NCBI GenBank assembly: GCA_028707015.1
Contig: JAQTVP010000023.1
Location: 1-13,440, forward strand
DNA length: 13,440 bases
Reading direction: 5' to 3'
Origin: Dehalococcoidales bacterium
GTDB taxonomy: Bacteria > Chloroflexota > Dehalococcoidia > Dehalococcoidales > JAQTVP01
A model generated the notes under the pieces. It was not told where the DNA came from. It searched no databases and saw nothing but the letters and a program-made list of their open reading frames with translations. This document shows, in pieces, positions 1 through 7,871 of this stretch. Made by a program: the position numbers and the translations under genes. How positions within the stretch are numbered: the first letter of the stretch is position 1; the number at the start of each line of letters is the position of its first letter.

Positions 1-243
1 TTTGGTTACGCTTCTAATTCTGTAGCTTACCCCAGCGTAGCTTCCCAATTTAATATACACTTCATCAATGGCCCTGCTACCAACGATACACTTACCGCAG
101 AGTGCCAAGTAGTAAAGAACGGAAAACGAGCAGGCGTGTCTGAAATAAAGATTACAAATCAGGAAAACAAATTAATCGCCAAAGCAACTGGTACTACCAT
201 ACCTGTTTCAGTAAATAATCAAGATAAATATCCCAAGCTCTAA
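1..243 (+). CDS. PaaI-like hotdog-fold thioesterase, C-terminal part
   Basis: Partial gene entering from the left edge: frame 1 is open from base 1 to TAA at 241-243 (80 codons). The visible half matches the second half of a PaaI/4HBT hotdog domain. A GYAS..SVAYPSVA helix region is followed by a strand reading FNIHFINGPATNDTLTAE (the usual 'I.F..PA..GD.LTAEA' segment), then a VVKNGKRAGVSEIKI strand and a final ENKLIAKATGTT strand. Such proteins hydrolyse acyl- or aryl-CoA thioesters in the cytoplasm as tetramers. The N-terminal active-site Asn/Asp region is outside the window, so specificity cannot be judged. It converges with the ACT/CoA-ligase genes; PaaI enzymes often accompany phenylacetate-CoA ligase, which supports a role in releasing stalled CoA esters (inference). 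The 39-bp gap to the next gene holds no clear terminator. Confidence 0.8.
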   Translation, partial: FGYASNSVAYPSVASQFNIHFINGPATNDTLTAECQVVKNGKRAGVSEIKITNQENKLIAKATGTTIPVSVNNQDKYPKL

Positions 244-282
244 AATTCAGGCATGTTTTATTAAAACTGTACTATCGCTTTA

Positions 283-675
283 TTATTTATCAAGTATCTC
301 TTCTGCTTTCTTCGGATTATCAACTTTAACAACAATGGTGGCTTTACCGGGAGCAGGATCAATAAAAGCATAAAAATACTCAAGATTTATCCCTGCTTCA
401 TTTAACGGTTTAGCTATGGTCTCAAGGAGACCACCTGGAATATCCGGCATTTCCCTCTGTAAAACATCGGTCTCTTTCACCGTGAAGTTAGCCTTCTTCA
501 AAACTTCAACACCTTTATCAGAATCTGAGAGTATCATGCGGACTATTCCAAAATCGGTAGTTTCAGCCACAGAAAGAGCATGCATATTTATATTATTAGC
601 CTTTAACACTTCAAGCATAGCTACCAGCCTACCCTTCTGGTTTTCTACAAAAACAGAAACTTGTTTTACTATCAT
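283..675 (-). CDS. Tandem ACT-domain protein
   Basis: A 130-residue protein made of two ACT domains and nothing else. The first spans about residues 3-66 (VKQVSVFVENQKGRL... with the glycine-bearing turn that usually forms the ligand site, then NINMHALSVAETTDFGIVRMIL). The second spans about 70-128 (DIPGGLLETIAKPLNEAGINLEYFYAF). ACT domains bind small ligands, usually amino acids, and regulate partners or transcription. Stand-alone tandem-ACT proteins of this size commonly sit next to phenylacetate-CoA ligase genes in anaerobes and archaea. The ATG is preceded by a good Shine-Dalgarno sequence (GAAGGAG, 8 nt away), only 24 bp after the ligase stop, so the two are almost certainly co-transcribed. 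The likely role is to sense an amino acid and tune ligase or transport activity; no DNA-binding or catalytic part is present. Confidence 0.85.
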   Translation of the reverse strand: MIVKQVSVFVENQKGRLVAMLEVLKANNINMHALSVAETTDFGIVRMILSDSDKGVEVLKKANFTVKETDVLQREMPDIPGGLLETIAKPLNEAGINLEYFYAFIDPAPGKATIVVKVDNPKKAEEILDK

Positions 676-699
676 TATTATTACTCCTTCTACCAGCGA

Positions 700-1998
700 T
701 TAAAGCTCTCTATGATCAATAACTCTCTTAGCTTTCCCCACAGTGCGAGCAATGTGTTTAGGTTCTACTAATTTTATATTAGGACTGATACCTAACGTAC
801 TTTCTAATTCTTCCTGAACCTTTTTTTCCAAAGCTTCCATTTTACGAATTTCATCAGAGAATACTTCTTCAGAAACCTCAACCTGAATTTCCAGTATATC
901 CATATGCCGCTCGCGGTCAACGATAATTGAATAATGTGGCTCTACACCTTCAATCTCAAGTAAAATACTTTCTATCTGGGACGGGAATACATTAACACCC
1001 CGAATAATGAGCATATCATCTGTTCTACCAGTTATTTTAGCCATACGTACTATAGTTCTTCCACACTCGCATGGTTCCACGTTTAGTGAAGTAATATCTT
1101 TAGTACGAAAACGTATAACAGGTAATGCTTCCTTGGTAAGTGTAGTTAGCACCAATTCTCCAGTTTCTCCATAAGGAAGTTGTTCCCCTGTATTGGGGTC
1201 AATTATCTCAGCCAGAAAATGATCTTCAAATATATGCATACCGCATCTACTGGGACACTCTACGGAAACTCCCGGGCCGACTATTTCGGTAAGACCATAT
1301 ATATCAATTGCCTTTATTGGCAGTTTAGTTTCTATTTCCTGCCTCATTTGCTCTGACCAAGGCTCAGCTCCCAGCACGCCCAGTTTTAATTTTAAAGAAC
1401 TCAGGTCTATACCCATGTCCAGAGCTGTTTCGGCAATGATAAGTGAATAGGAAGGTGTGCAGGTAATAACAGTAGTCCCCAGGTCTTCCATAAGCATAAT
1501 CTGTCTTTTTGTACCGCCCGCAGAAGTAGGGATAACAGTTGCTCCTAGCTTTTCCCCCCCATAATGAAAGCCAAGACCCCCAGTAAAAAGCCCATATCCA
1601 TAAGCATTTTGCATTACGTCATATTTCGTCATCCCGGCAGAGGAAAGAGTTCTAGCCATAACCTCTGACCACATATCAATATCATTAGCAGTATATGGAG
1701 CTACCACTGGTTTCCCTGTAGTACCACTGGAAGCATGTAACCTGACCACCTGCTCCATGGGAACAGTCATCAATCCAAAAGGATAGTTATCACGAAAGTC
1801 TTGTTTGCTGGTAAATGGCAATTTACTTAGGTCATCCAGAGAACGGATACTGGACGGATTAATACCTTTTTTCAAAAATGCCTGTCGATAAAATGGCACC
1901 TTTTCATATACTTTAGCAACCTGTATCTTCAATCTTTCCAGTTGAAGCTCTTCTAAATCCTTTCTGGGCATCATTTCATACTTAGGATTCCAAATCAT
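700..1998 (-). CDS. paaK: Phenylacetate-CoA ligase family protein (AMP-forming)
   Basis: Full-length (432 aa) member of the PaaK branch of adenylate-forming enzymes. It activates an aryl or acyl acid with ATP and CoA in the cytoplasm. Visible motifs are the phosphate-binding loop SSGTTGKP (90-97), YTANDIDMW (102-110), YGLTE (234-238), RFRTKD ending in Asp301, the hinge GRTDDML (324-330) with RGVNVFPSQIE, and the C-terminal GKAKRV with the presumed adenylation lysine at 422. Four cysteines (C248, C252, C310, C312) could form a metal site, as in some relatives. The ATG has a strong GGAGGT ribosome site 8 nt upstream. With Liv transport genes upstream and an ACT protein downstream, the substrate is more likely an acid derived from amino-acid breakdown (phenylacetate, indoleacetate or a branched acid) than a product of an aerobic Paa pathway. 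The exact substrate cannot be read from sequence. Confidence 0.9.
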   Translation of the reverse strand: MIWNPKYEMMPRKDLEELQLERLKIQVAKVYEKVPFYRQAFLKKGINPSSIRSLDDLSKLPFTSKQDFRDNYPFGLMTVPMEQVVRLHASSGTTGKPVVAPYTANDIDMWSEVMARTLSSAGMTKYDVMQNAYGYGLFTGGLGFHYGGEKLGATVIPTSAGGTKRQIMLMEDLGTTVITCTPSYSLIIAETALDMGIDLSSLKLKLGVLGAEPWSEQMRQEIETKLPIKAIDIYGLTEIVGPGVSVECPSRCGMHIFEDHFLAEIIDPNTGEQLPYGETGELVLTTLTKEALPVIRFRTKDITSLNVEPCECGRTIVRMAKITGRTDDMLIIRGVNVFPSQIESILLEIEGVEPHYSIIVDRERHMDILEIQVEVSEEVFSDEIRKMEALEKKVQEELESTLGISPNIKLVEPKHIARTVGKAKRVIDHREL

Positions 1999-2088
1999 AT
2001 GTCATTACCTCCGTAATTAGTAATATAAAAGGATATTCATTATTTGTCTACTACCGAATTTATTTAAATAGCAGTATAATGAGCCACT

Positions 2089-2116
2089 ATATTATAAATT
2101 AATTATTTATTATCAA
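2089..2116 (-). promoter_or_regulatory. Possible promoter for paaK and the ACT gene
   Basis: In the 194-bp, very AT-rich gap between livF and paaK, the minus strand carries TTGATA (5 of 6 to the -35 consensus) at 2111-2116. A 16-bp spacer separates it from TAATAT (4 of 6 to the -10) at 2089-2094, which would leave a leader of about 85 nt. In such AT-rich DNA chance matches are common. The rest of the gap holds no reading frame or strong hairpin. The long gap does suggest that paaK-ACT has some expression independent of the liv genes. Confidence 0.3.
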
Positions 2117-2192
2117 CAGGTATATCCTGCAAGCTCCCAATATATTATTTATATTATTATATTTACCATTTCTAATATGTACTAATTTAACA

Positions 2193-2951
2193 CTAAGCTA
2201 TTGATTTACCCAAGTATGCCTGTCTTACTTTATCATCATTCAGAAGATCATCAGCTGTCCCTTCAACAGTAATACGTCCCCTCTCCATAACATATGCCCT
2301 ATCAGCAATTTTAAGAGCTGCAGAAGCATCTTGTTCAATAAGCAATATGGTTATCCCATCGTCTCTTAATTTTACCAGAAGTTTTAATATCTCTCTTACT
2401 AAATTAGGAGCCAGCCCAAGAGATGGTTCGTCCAGTAATATAATTTTAGGAGAAGACATTAATGCTCGGCCAATAGCCAACATTTGCTGTTCTCCACCAC
2501 TAAGTTTACCAGCTTGCTGTTTATGGCGTTCTTTCAATACAGGAAAAAGACGAAATACCATCTCTAGATTAGACTGTACTAAAGGCTGGCGAAGAAACCA
2601 TCCGATATATCCCAACGTGCTGAATGGTTTTCCAGCACACCATGAATATGCTCCCAGTATCAGGTTATCTGCTACACTCATTGAGCCAAAGATTTCTCTA
2701 CCTTCCGGCACATAGGCCAAGCCGAGTCCAACCGTCTGGTAAGGAGTTATACCGTTAATATTTTGATCACGCAGCCAGATATTACCGCTCTGCAAAGTTG
2801 CAAATCCGGCAATAGCATTTAGCATAGTACTTTTACCAGCACCGTTGCTTCCAATCAAGGTAACTATTTCACCCTCATTCACCTGTATTGATACCTCTCT
2901 AAGGGCTATAACCCGACCGTTAGCTACGGTTATTTTGTCAACTTTTAACAC
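2193..2951 (-). CDS. livF: Branched-chain amino acid ABC transporter ATP-binding protein LivF
   Basis: Cytoplasmic ATPase subunit, 252 aa. It shows Walker A GSNGAGKS (34-41), the signature LSGGEQQ (150-156), Walker B ILLDEP (171-176) with Asp174 and Glu175, and IEQD (206-209), where LivF proteins normally carry glutamine in place of the switch histidine. Usual LivF proteins are about 230-240 aa. The extra length sits at about residues 102-126, where an aromatic segment (YSWCAGKPFSTLGYIGWF) stands in the helical subdomain before the signature. The start is GTG (2949-2951), sharing one base with the livG TAG stop (TAGTG), so the two are translationally coupled. It pairs with LivG to drive import through LivHM. 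Confidence 0.93.
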   Translation of the reverse strand: MLKVDKITVANGRVIALREVSIQVNEGEIVTLIGSNGAGKSTMLNAIAGFATLQSGNIWLRDQNINGITPYQTVGLGLAYVPEGREIFGSMSVADNLILGAYSWCAGKPFSTLGYIGWFLRQPLVQSNLEMVFRLFPVLKERHKQQAGKLSGGEQQMLAIGRALMSSPKIILLDEPSLGLAPNLVREILKLLVKLRDDGITILLIEQDASAALKIADRAYVMERGRITVEGTADDLLNDDKVRQAYLGKSIA

Positions 2952-3724
2952 TAGCCTTCCACTTCCTCACCAAGATAAACCGCAATAACTCTTTCATCTT
3001 TCTGAATTTGATTAGCATCACCTTCTGCAATTTTTTGACCACTATCAAGAACAATAATCTTTTCGGCAAGTCCCATTACTAATGGCATATCGTGCTCCAC
3101 CAGCAATACAGTTATTCCCATATCTATGATGCGGCGTATTAAGTCACTTAGAGCTCGTTTTTCAAGAGTAGTAAGACCCGCACCGGGCTCATCAAGAAGT
3201 AAAAGTTTTGGTTCGGTAGCCAGTGCCCGAGCAATAGCCAGCAATTTTTGGCGACCCAGCGGTAAGCTTAGAGCTTCCTTATCTTTATCCATACCGAGTC
3301 CAACCAGATTAAGATATTTAATTGCTTCGAGAGATATTTTTCTTTCTTCACGATAGGATTTTGGCAAACGGAAGGCTGCTTCTAAAAAACCATATTGACT
3401 ACGTGGGTGTTGACCAGTCATAACATTTTCGAGAACAGTCATGTTGCCAAAGAGAAGAGCATGCTGAAAAGTTCTCGCAACACCAATAGATGCTCTTCTA
3501 TGAGCCGGCATGCTATTAACTCGCATTCCCTGAAATAGTATCTCTCCACTAGTAGCTGAGTAAACCCCGGCGATCAGATTAAACAAAGTAGTTTTTCCGG
3601 CACCGTTTGGTCCGATTATAGCACTGATTCTACCTTTCTCTATCTCCATGTCTATTTTATCCAGCGCAACCAGACCACCGAATATCTTGCTCAGACCTTT
3701 AGTTTGTAAAATATACTCGCTCAA
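2951..3724 (-). CDS. livG: Branched-chain amino acid ABC transporter ATP-binding protein LivG
   Basis: ATPase subunit of 257 aa. It has Walker A GPNGAGKT (38-45), Q-loop Gln87 in RTFQHALLF, a LivG-style signature LPLGRQ (154-159), Walker B LLLLDEP (174-180) with Asp178 and Glu179, and switch His211 in VEHD. The C-terminal part with VLDSGQKIAEGDANQIQKDERVIAVYLG is typical of LivG and separates it from LivF. The start is TTG at 3722-3724, three bases after the livM stop; no in-frame ATG occurs before residue 26, and an AAAGGT ribosome site lies about 7 nt upstream. It forms the ATP-hydrolysing heterodimer with LivF beneath the LivH/LivM channel. Confidence 0.92.
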   Translation of the reverse strand: MSEYILQTKGLSKIFGGLVALDKIDMEIEKGRISAIIGPNGAGKTTLFNLIAGVYSATSGEILFQGMRVNSMPAHRRASIGVARTFQHALLFGNMTVLENVMTGQHPRSQYGFLEAAFRLPKSYREERKISLEAIKYLNLVGLGMDKDKEALSLPLGRQKLLAIARALATEPKLLLLDEPGAGLTTLEKRALSDLIRRIIDMGITVLLVEHDMPLVMGLAEKIIVLDSGQKIAEGDANQIQKDERVIAVYLGEEVEG

Positions 3725-3727
3725 GTC

Positions 3728-4702
3728 TTAGACCTTTTGCGTAGTTTTACTACGCCATTGAACTATAATTTCCTTTAATTTAACAAATAAACCCTGTGGC
3801 ATAAAAATCATTACCAGCATTAGTATTAATCCATACACAATTGTATCTAACTCACCAAATCCGAGTAGTAATTCGTCACTTAGTATATTGGTAGTAGCGG
3901 CACCAAAGATTGCACCCCATATACTGGCCAGACCTCCAATTACCGCCATTACCACCAATTTCACTGATGCTAAAAATCCGAATGGCTGAGGACTAACAAA
4001 ACGCAGGTGATGGACAAATAGACTACCTGCAATAGAAGCAAATACAGCACTTAAGGCAAATATTTTAACTTTAAATTGGGCAACATTGATGCCAATAGAT
4101 TCTGCAGCATCTTCACTGCCATGAATTGCCCTCAGGGCTCTGCCTGTTCGCGACCGGACAATATTTTGTGAGATAAGCAGCAAAGCCAAACAGAAAAACC
4201 AAACTAGATAATATCGTTTAAAGGTAGTATAAAAACCAAACCCGCCGATAGATAAATATGGAATGCCGCCCATACCGTCCGGACCACCGGTAATTTCACT
4301 CAGTTGTCGGAAAAGTATCCAGATTATTAAACCTAAGCCCAGAGTAGCCATGGCAAGATAATTACCTTTCAGCCTAAAGATAAGGTATCCAATACCATAA
4401 GCAAAAGCACCAGTAACTATAGCTGCAATTAACATTGCCAGCCATGGGTTAACCCCATAAGTCTTGCTCAGAATTGCCGAAATGTAGGCACCAATACCAT
4501 AATATGCCGCTTGTCCCAGTGATACCTGTCCGGTATAGCCCATTAACAGGCAAAGACCAACGGTAACCATGGTATTTAGGCCGATAAAAATCAAAAGTGT
4601 ATTGTATTTTCCCATGAACCAGTCAAAGGGTATTAGCACCATCACTGCTAATAACGCACCCACAAGAAAATAAATCCACTTATTTTTAACAAAACCAAAC
4701 AT
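3728..4702 (-). CDS. livM: Branched-chain amino acid ABC transporter permease LivM
   Basis: Integral membrane permease of 324 aa with about 8-10 hydrophobic segments. LivM hallmarks are LMGYTGQVSLGQAAYYGIGAY (about 53-73), the LGLGLIIWILFRQLSEITGG segment followed by PDGMGGIP (121-147), and the cytoplasmic coupling loop RAIHGSEDAAESIGI (191-205) that contacts the ATPases. It ends with the usual GLASIWGAIFGA and MPQGLF segments. The ATG overlaps the livH TGA by one base (TGATG). It forms the translocation pore together with LivH in the cytoplasmic membrane. Confidence 0.93.
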   Translation of the reverse strand: MFGFVKNKWIYFLVGALLAVMVLIPFDWFMGKYNTLLIFIGLNTMVTVGLCLLMGYTGQVSLGQAAYYGIGAYISAILSKTYGVNPWLAMLIAAIVTGAFAYGIGYLIFRLKGNYLAMATLGLGLIIWILFRQLSEITGGPDGMGGIPYLSIGGFGFYTTFKRYYLVWFFCLALLLISQNIVRSRTGRALRAIHGSEDAAESIGINVAQFKVKIFALSAVFASIAGSLFVHHLRFVSPQPFGFLASVKLVVMAVIGGLASIWGAIFGAATTNILSDELLLGFGELDTIVYGLILMLVMIFMPQGLFVKLKEIIVQWRSKTTQKV

Positions 4703-5589
4703 CAGTCTGCTCTTTCCTCCAATGCCAGCCTGCCGGAGCGAATTAGTAATATAATTAATAGTGCTACAATGGCAATAGCATCTTTATAGGATGAAGTGAA
4801 CGGACCCCAATTTATGCCTACTGCCAGTGATTCTATTACACCAATGGTTATGCCACCTATAACTGATATTATCGGACTTTTAAAACCGCCAATAGAGGCA
4901 GACACAAAACCTTTTAGGCCAAGCATTACACCCACATTATAAGAAGTGAGAACCAGTGGTGCCATAACCGCTCCACCAATACTACCTATCACAGCAGCGA
5001 TAACAAAAGCAGTCAGCGCCATAACTCTGGAGTCAATGCCTACCATAGCAGCTGCTCTAGTACTGATAGCTGATGCTTTTAAAGCATTTCCCATCATAGT
5101 ACGTGATAAAAACAGATGCAGGATAATTGTTACTACGATAGTTGTTCCAATTATCCAAAGCGCTTGAGGTCTTATTAAGGCTCCAAATATAGTTAACGAT
5201 TCGTCACCAGTAAAAAAGGGTGGCCTTACCGAATCTACCCCCAGAAACTCTCTGGTAAAACCACGTATAAAAATAGAAACTCCAATAGTAATAATAATCA
5301 GGCTTACTACCGATGCTTTTTTAGCAGTACGAATGGCCAGTAGATAAATAATAGCCCCAATTATTGCGGTAAAAAGTACAGCAAGGATTAAAGAAGGAAT
5401 CAAGGGAATACCAAAGGAACTAATTAAAAGAAAAGAAAGCATACCACCCAGCATGACAAATTCACCCTGAGCAAAGTTAATAACTCTGGTAACAGCATAG
5501 ATTATAGTAAACCCTAATGCTACAAGTGCATAAATACTGCCCTGTGTAATACCAGATATAAGATATTGTAGAAATTGGTCTACTGACAT
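4702..5589 (-). CDS. livH: Branched-chain amino acid ABC transporter permease LivH
   Basis: Membrane permease of 295 aa. The N-terminus (GITQGSIYALVALGFTIIYAVTRVINFAQGEFVMLGGM, about 13-50) is the most typical stretch of LivH. The coupling loop is NALKASAISTRAAAMVGID (168-186), followed by GAVMAPL and GLKGFVSASIGGFKSPIISVIGG near the C-terminus. The ATG is preceded by a near-perfect AGGAGG site. It lies 101 bp after livJ, with a strong stem-loop between them, and overlaps livM by one base, so it is the first gene of the tightly coupled HMGF membrane/ATPase set. Confidence 0.94.
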   Translation of the reverse strand: MSVDQFLQYLISGITQGSIYALVALGFTIIYAVTRVINFAQGEFVMLGGMLSFLLISSFGIPLIPSLILAVLFTAIIGAIIYLLAIRTAKKASVVSLIIITIGVSIFIRGFTREFLGVDSVRPPFFTGDESLTIFGALIRPQALWIIGTTIVVTIILHLFLSRTMMGNALKASAISTRAAAMVGIDSRVMALTAFVIAAVIGSIGGAVMAPLVLTSYNVGVMLGLKGFVSASIGGFKSPIISVIGGITIGVIESLAVGINWGPFTSSYKDAIAIVALLIILLIRSGRLALEERAD

Positions 5590-5622
5590 TCAGTAGAACC
5601 TCCTGACTGATTAACTCACAGA

Positions 5623-5657
5623 ATAAAGGGGGAAAGGGTTTTTCTTTCCCCCTTTAT
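5623..5657 (-). terminator. Strong intercistronic stem-loop between livJ and livH
   Basis: A perfect 14-bp inverted repeat (5623-5636 with 5644-5657; each arm has a run of five G or C) closes a 7-nt loop. It begins 34 bp after the livJ stop. On the transcribed (minus) strand the 3' arm ends in TTTAT but no long U-run follows. It is therefore better read as a partial terminator or an mRNA-end stabiliser than as a complete terminator. Such a structure would allow more binding protein than permease to be made from one transcript. Confidence 0.65.
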
Positions 5658-5690
5658 CATTTCATTCAATATTATGAAGCATTTTGTTTA

Positions 5691-6878
5691 CTATGGAGCT
5701 AAAGTCCACTCCCCATCTACTATTTCAAACATAGCCAGTGATCCTGGTAACATTCCCAAGTGGTCCTGTGGAGACATAGTAAACACACCCCCGGTACCAA
5801 CAAAATTATTAATTTTTTCAATCTCGTCTCTTAACTTAGCTCTAGCATCCACCAAGGTCATGTCACCATCCATTTTTTCCAAAGCTATAGTTAACATACC
5901 GAGGGCATCATAGGCATGCCCTCCGAATGTACTTATTGTACCAGTGCCATATTTGGATTCGAAATCATTCTTATAGTCTACCAGAATTTTTTGTTGTTGG
6001 TCAGTGGCAGGTACCTGATCAGCAATAAGAAGTTTACCCGCAGGGAATATAACACCGTTGGCAGCCTCTCCCGCATTATTGATAAAAGCCATATTGGCAA
6101 TGCCATGACTAGCAAACAACGGAATTGTCATTTCCAATGCCTTCATATCTGAAGCAACGATAGATGATTCCTTATCGGTAGCCCAGACGATCACCGCTTC
6201 AGCATCGGTTCCTTTAATATGAGTGAGTTGAGATTGCATACTGGTATCACCACTACTGAATGTCTGGTCATCCAGTATATTAATACCATAGCTATCTTTT
6301 TCAGAAAGCAGGTAAGCTCGCCCGCCAGCACCAAACCCTGAAGTATCAGTTATAATAGCAATATCTTTGATTCCATTTTCCTGCATATATAAATATATCT
6401 CGCTTACAGCTTCTTTTTCTGTTTGCGGAGTTTTAAATACCCAATATCTCTCTTCTATAGGGGTTATTATACTGATACCCGCCGCCATAGAAATCAGCGG
6501 GATTTCTCCCGAAGTTACGGTATCAATAATGGCCATGGAATCTCCGGTAGTTGTAGGCCCAAGAATTGCAAGAACTTCGTCTCTCTCAATCAGACGAGTT
6601 GCCAATGTAGCTGCTTTTTCAGCATTACTCTCATTATCATAAATAATCATCTCCAGTTGCCGTCCATTAATGCCGCCCTCTGCATTAATTTCTTCAGTAA
6701 GCATCTCTAATGTCTGCTTCTCAGGAACACCCAGATTTGAATACGCACCCGTAACCGAAAGAATTGCACCAACTTTATAAGTACTCTCTTCTGTTTCACT
6801 GGTATTACTACAAGCTGCCAATGAAACAGTGGTCGACAACATTATTAGTACGACCAGTAAGGAAACCCATTTTCTCAT
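5691..6878 (-). CDS. livJ: Branched-chain amino acid ABC transporter substrate-binding lipoprotein
   Basis: Extracytoplasmic solute-binding protein of 395 aa (peripheral binding protein type I, Leu/Ile/Val-binding fold). The N-terminus MRKWVSLLVVLIMLSTTVSLAACSN is a lipoprotein signal peptide with lipobox LAAC and lipidated Cys23. The mature part starts with YKVGAILSVTGAYSNLG and continues INAEGGINGRQLEMIIYDNES, LILPTTTG-like ILGPTTTGDS and ISMAAG, the ligand-cleft segments of this family. The ATG is preceded by AAGGAG at 9 nt. As first gene of the liv block it sets substrate choice. The family binds branched-chain amino acids but also aromatic acids, amides and urea, so the ligand is inferred only from the neighbouring CoA ligase. 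Confidence 0.92.
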   Translation of the reverse strand: MRKWVSLLVVLIMLSTTVSLAACSNTSETEESTYKVGAILSVTGAYSNLGVPEKQTLEMLTEEINAEGGINGRQLEMIIYDNESNAEKAATLATRLIERDEVLAILGPTTTGDSMAIIDTVTSGEIPLISMAAGISIITPIEERYWVFKTPQTEKEAVSEIYLYMQENGIKDIAIITDTSGFGAGGRAYLLSEKDSYGINILDDQTFSSGDTSMQSQLTHIKGTDAEAVIVWATDKESSIVASDMKALEMTIPLFASHGIANMAFINNAGEAANGVIFPAGKLLIADQVPATDQQQKILVDYKNDFESKYGTGTISTFGGHAYDALGMLTIALEKMDGDMTLVDARAKLRDEIEKINNFVGTGGVFTMSPQDHLGMLPGSLAMFEIVDGEWTLAP

Positions 6879-6929
6879 CTATTTTTTCTCCTTCAAATAT
6901 AATAAAATAATTTTGAGGCAATTCTATAA

Positions 6930-6959
6930 AGTATAACAGCATAACTTCTCGATGTGCAA
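6930..6959 (-). promoter_or_regulatory. Candidate promoter of the liv operon
   Basis: On the minus strand upstream of livJ, TTGCAC (6954-6959) and TATACT (6930-6935, 5 of 6 to the -10 consensus) are separated by 18 bp. The -10 lies about 52 bp from the livJ ATG. The same TTGCAC hexamer is found in the predicted tRNA-Lys promoter at 9638-9666. No operator-like palindrome was recognised around it. Confidence 0.45.
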
Positions 6960-7045
6960 GCATAAATAGGGATTTACATTAAACTCAAGTGCTGTATCAT
7001 TAATGACATAAACCGGTCAATAAATATCAAGGAGAGTTTTGTTAA

Positions 7046-7493
7046 GAGAAAATAAAAAAAGTTTTTGCTAAAGTCAGTGTTTGGGTTTTATCCAATAAAA
7101 TACAAAAAAACACAGAAGGCCTAAACTGCTGTAAATTTTAGTCAAATAGCAAAGCAGGTGAAGTAAGCACAACAAAGATTGCCATACTTTACCACTGATA
7201 TATAACATTAGTTAAGGAATTTACCAAAGCTATACTTGACGGCACAACTAAAGATATTAATGCAAGAATAGGAGTCGCAACATCATTTGGATAAATCAAA
7301 ACAAGTAATACATCAGGCAAACGAGATAATAACCGATGTCGGTTTTGGACATAACATTACTATAGAGTTAATATTGGCATATAAAGAAAATATCAAATTT
7401 ACTAGTATTCCAAGTGAAAGTAATGAGTCTATTATTAAGTTACCATGTTATCAGAGCTCTAATTATTCTAAAGAAAGTATTATTATCATTTAA
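7046..7493 (+). pseudogene. Decayed coding remnant of unknown origin
   Basis: One frame from 7046 to 7291 reads like protein (for example KIAILYH, then LVKEFTKAILDGTTKDINARIG) but is broken by TAG, TGA and, at 7292-7294, TAA. The reading continues in another frame as a 68-codon stretch (TTG at 7287 to 7493) beginning DKSKQVIHQANEIITDVGFG. The KIAILYH start faintly recalls a flavodoxin-type first strand, but this is not enough to name it. The sequence is very AT-rich with no convincing ribosome site. The best reading is an old pseudogene; the 68-codon part could be a chance ORF. Confidence 0.3.
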
Positions 7494-7535
7494 ACTTACG
7501 AGGCTAAATAAATAAGCTGTAAAACATTTTCAGTA

Positions 7536-7871
7536 ATGAATAAGATATTTCTGATTAAGTTTGTACATTCATTAATATTCTGGTGGCAAGTAACATGCCT
7601 TACATATCTACTTTATGCTGGTATAATCAGAACTTTCAATATATTCGTGCTAATAGCAATATTTTCTATTCTACTGAACGGATTACTACTACTTCTAAAC
7701 AAAGGTGTCTGACCGTTCACTAATCTTGCTGAAAATCAAGGGGCTGAAAAAGGTTCTGTTACAGATATTTTCCTTCCAGATTGCATTGCACGCAATATTT
7801 TCAGAGTATCTGCACCATTATTTTGTGGAGAGGTTATCCTATTAGTTATTCGTTACTTCACAGGTTTATAA
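7536..7871 (+). pseudogene. Small conserved membrane protein interrupted by in-frame TGA
   Basis: The frame from ATG 7536 to TAA 7869-7871 is 111 codons plus stop and is interrupted only once, by TGA at codon 59 (7710-7712). Residues 1-58 start MNKIFLIKFVHSLIFWW and contain about two or three hydrophobic helices. After the TGA it continues PFTNLAENQGAEKGSVTDIF, then LPDCIARNIFRV and a last hydrophobic helix. I recall small membrane proteins with a conserved 'CPLT.LAE..GAE.GSVTDIFLP' segment. In that alignment the TGA replaces the cysteine before P-[LF]-T. Either a Cys codon (TGT/TGC) mutated to TGA, or the codon is read as selenocysteine. The decayed surroundings and the lack of a clear Shine-Dalgarno sequence favour a pseudogene; the otherwise intact second half is notable. 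Function unknown. Confidence 0.55.

Noticed and set aside
244..282. 13-nt palindrome (GTTTTATTAAAAC) between the convergent thioesterase and ACT genes as a terminator
   Set aside because: It has no room for a real loop, the stem is A/T-only apart from one G-C pair, and no U-tract follows.
7536..7871. TGA read as tryptophan (alternative genetic code)
   Set aside because: livH ends with TGA in the expected place, TGG is used normally throughout, and the expected residue at this site is Cys, not Trp.
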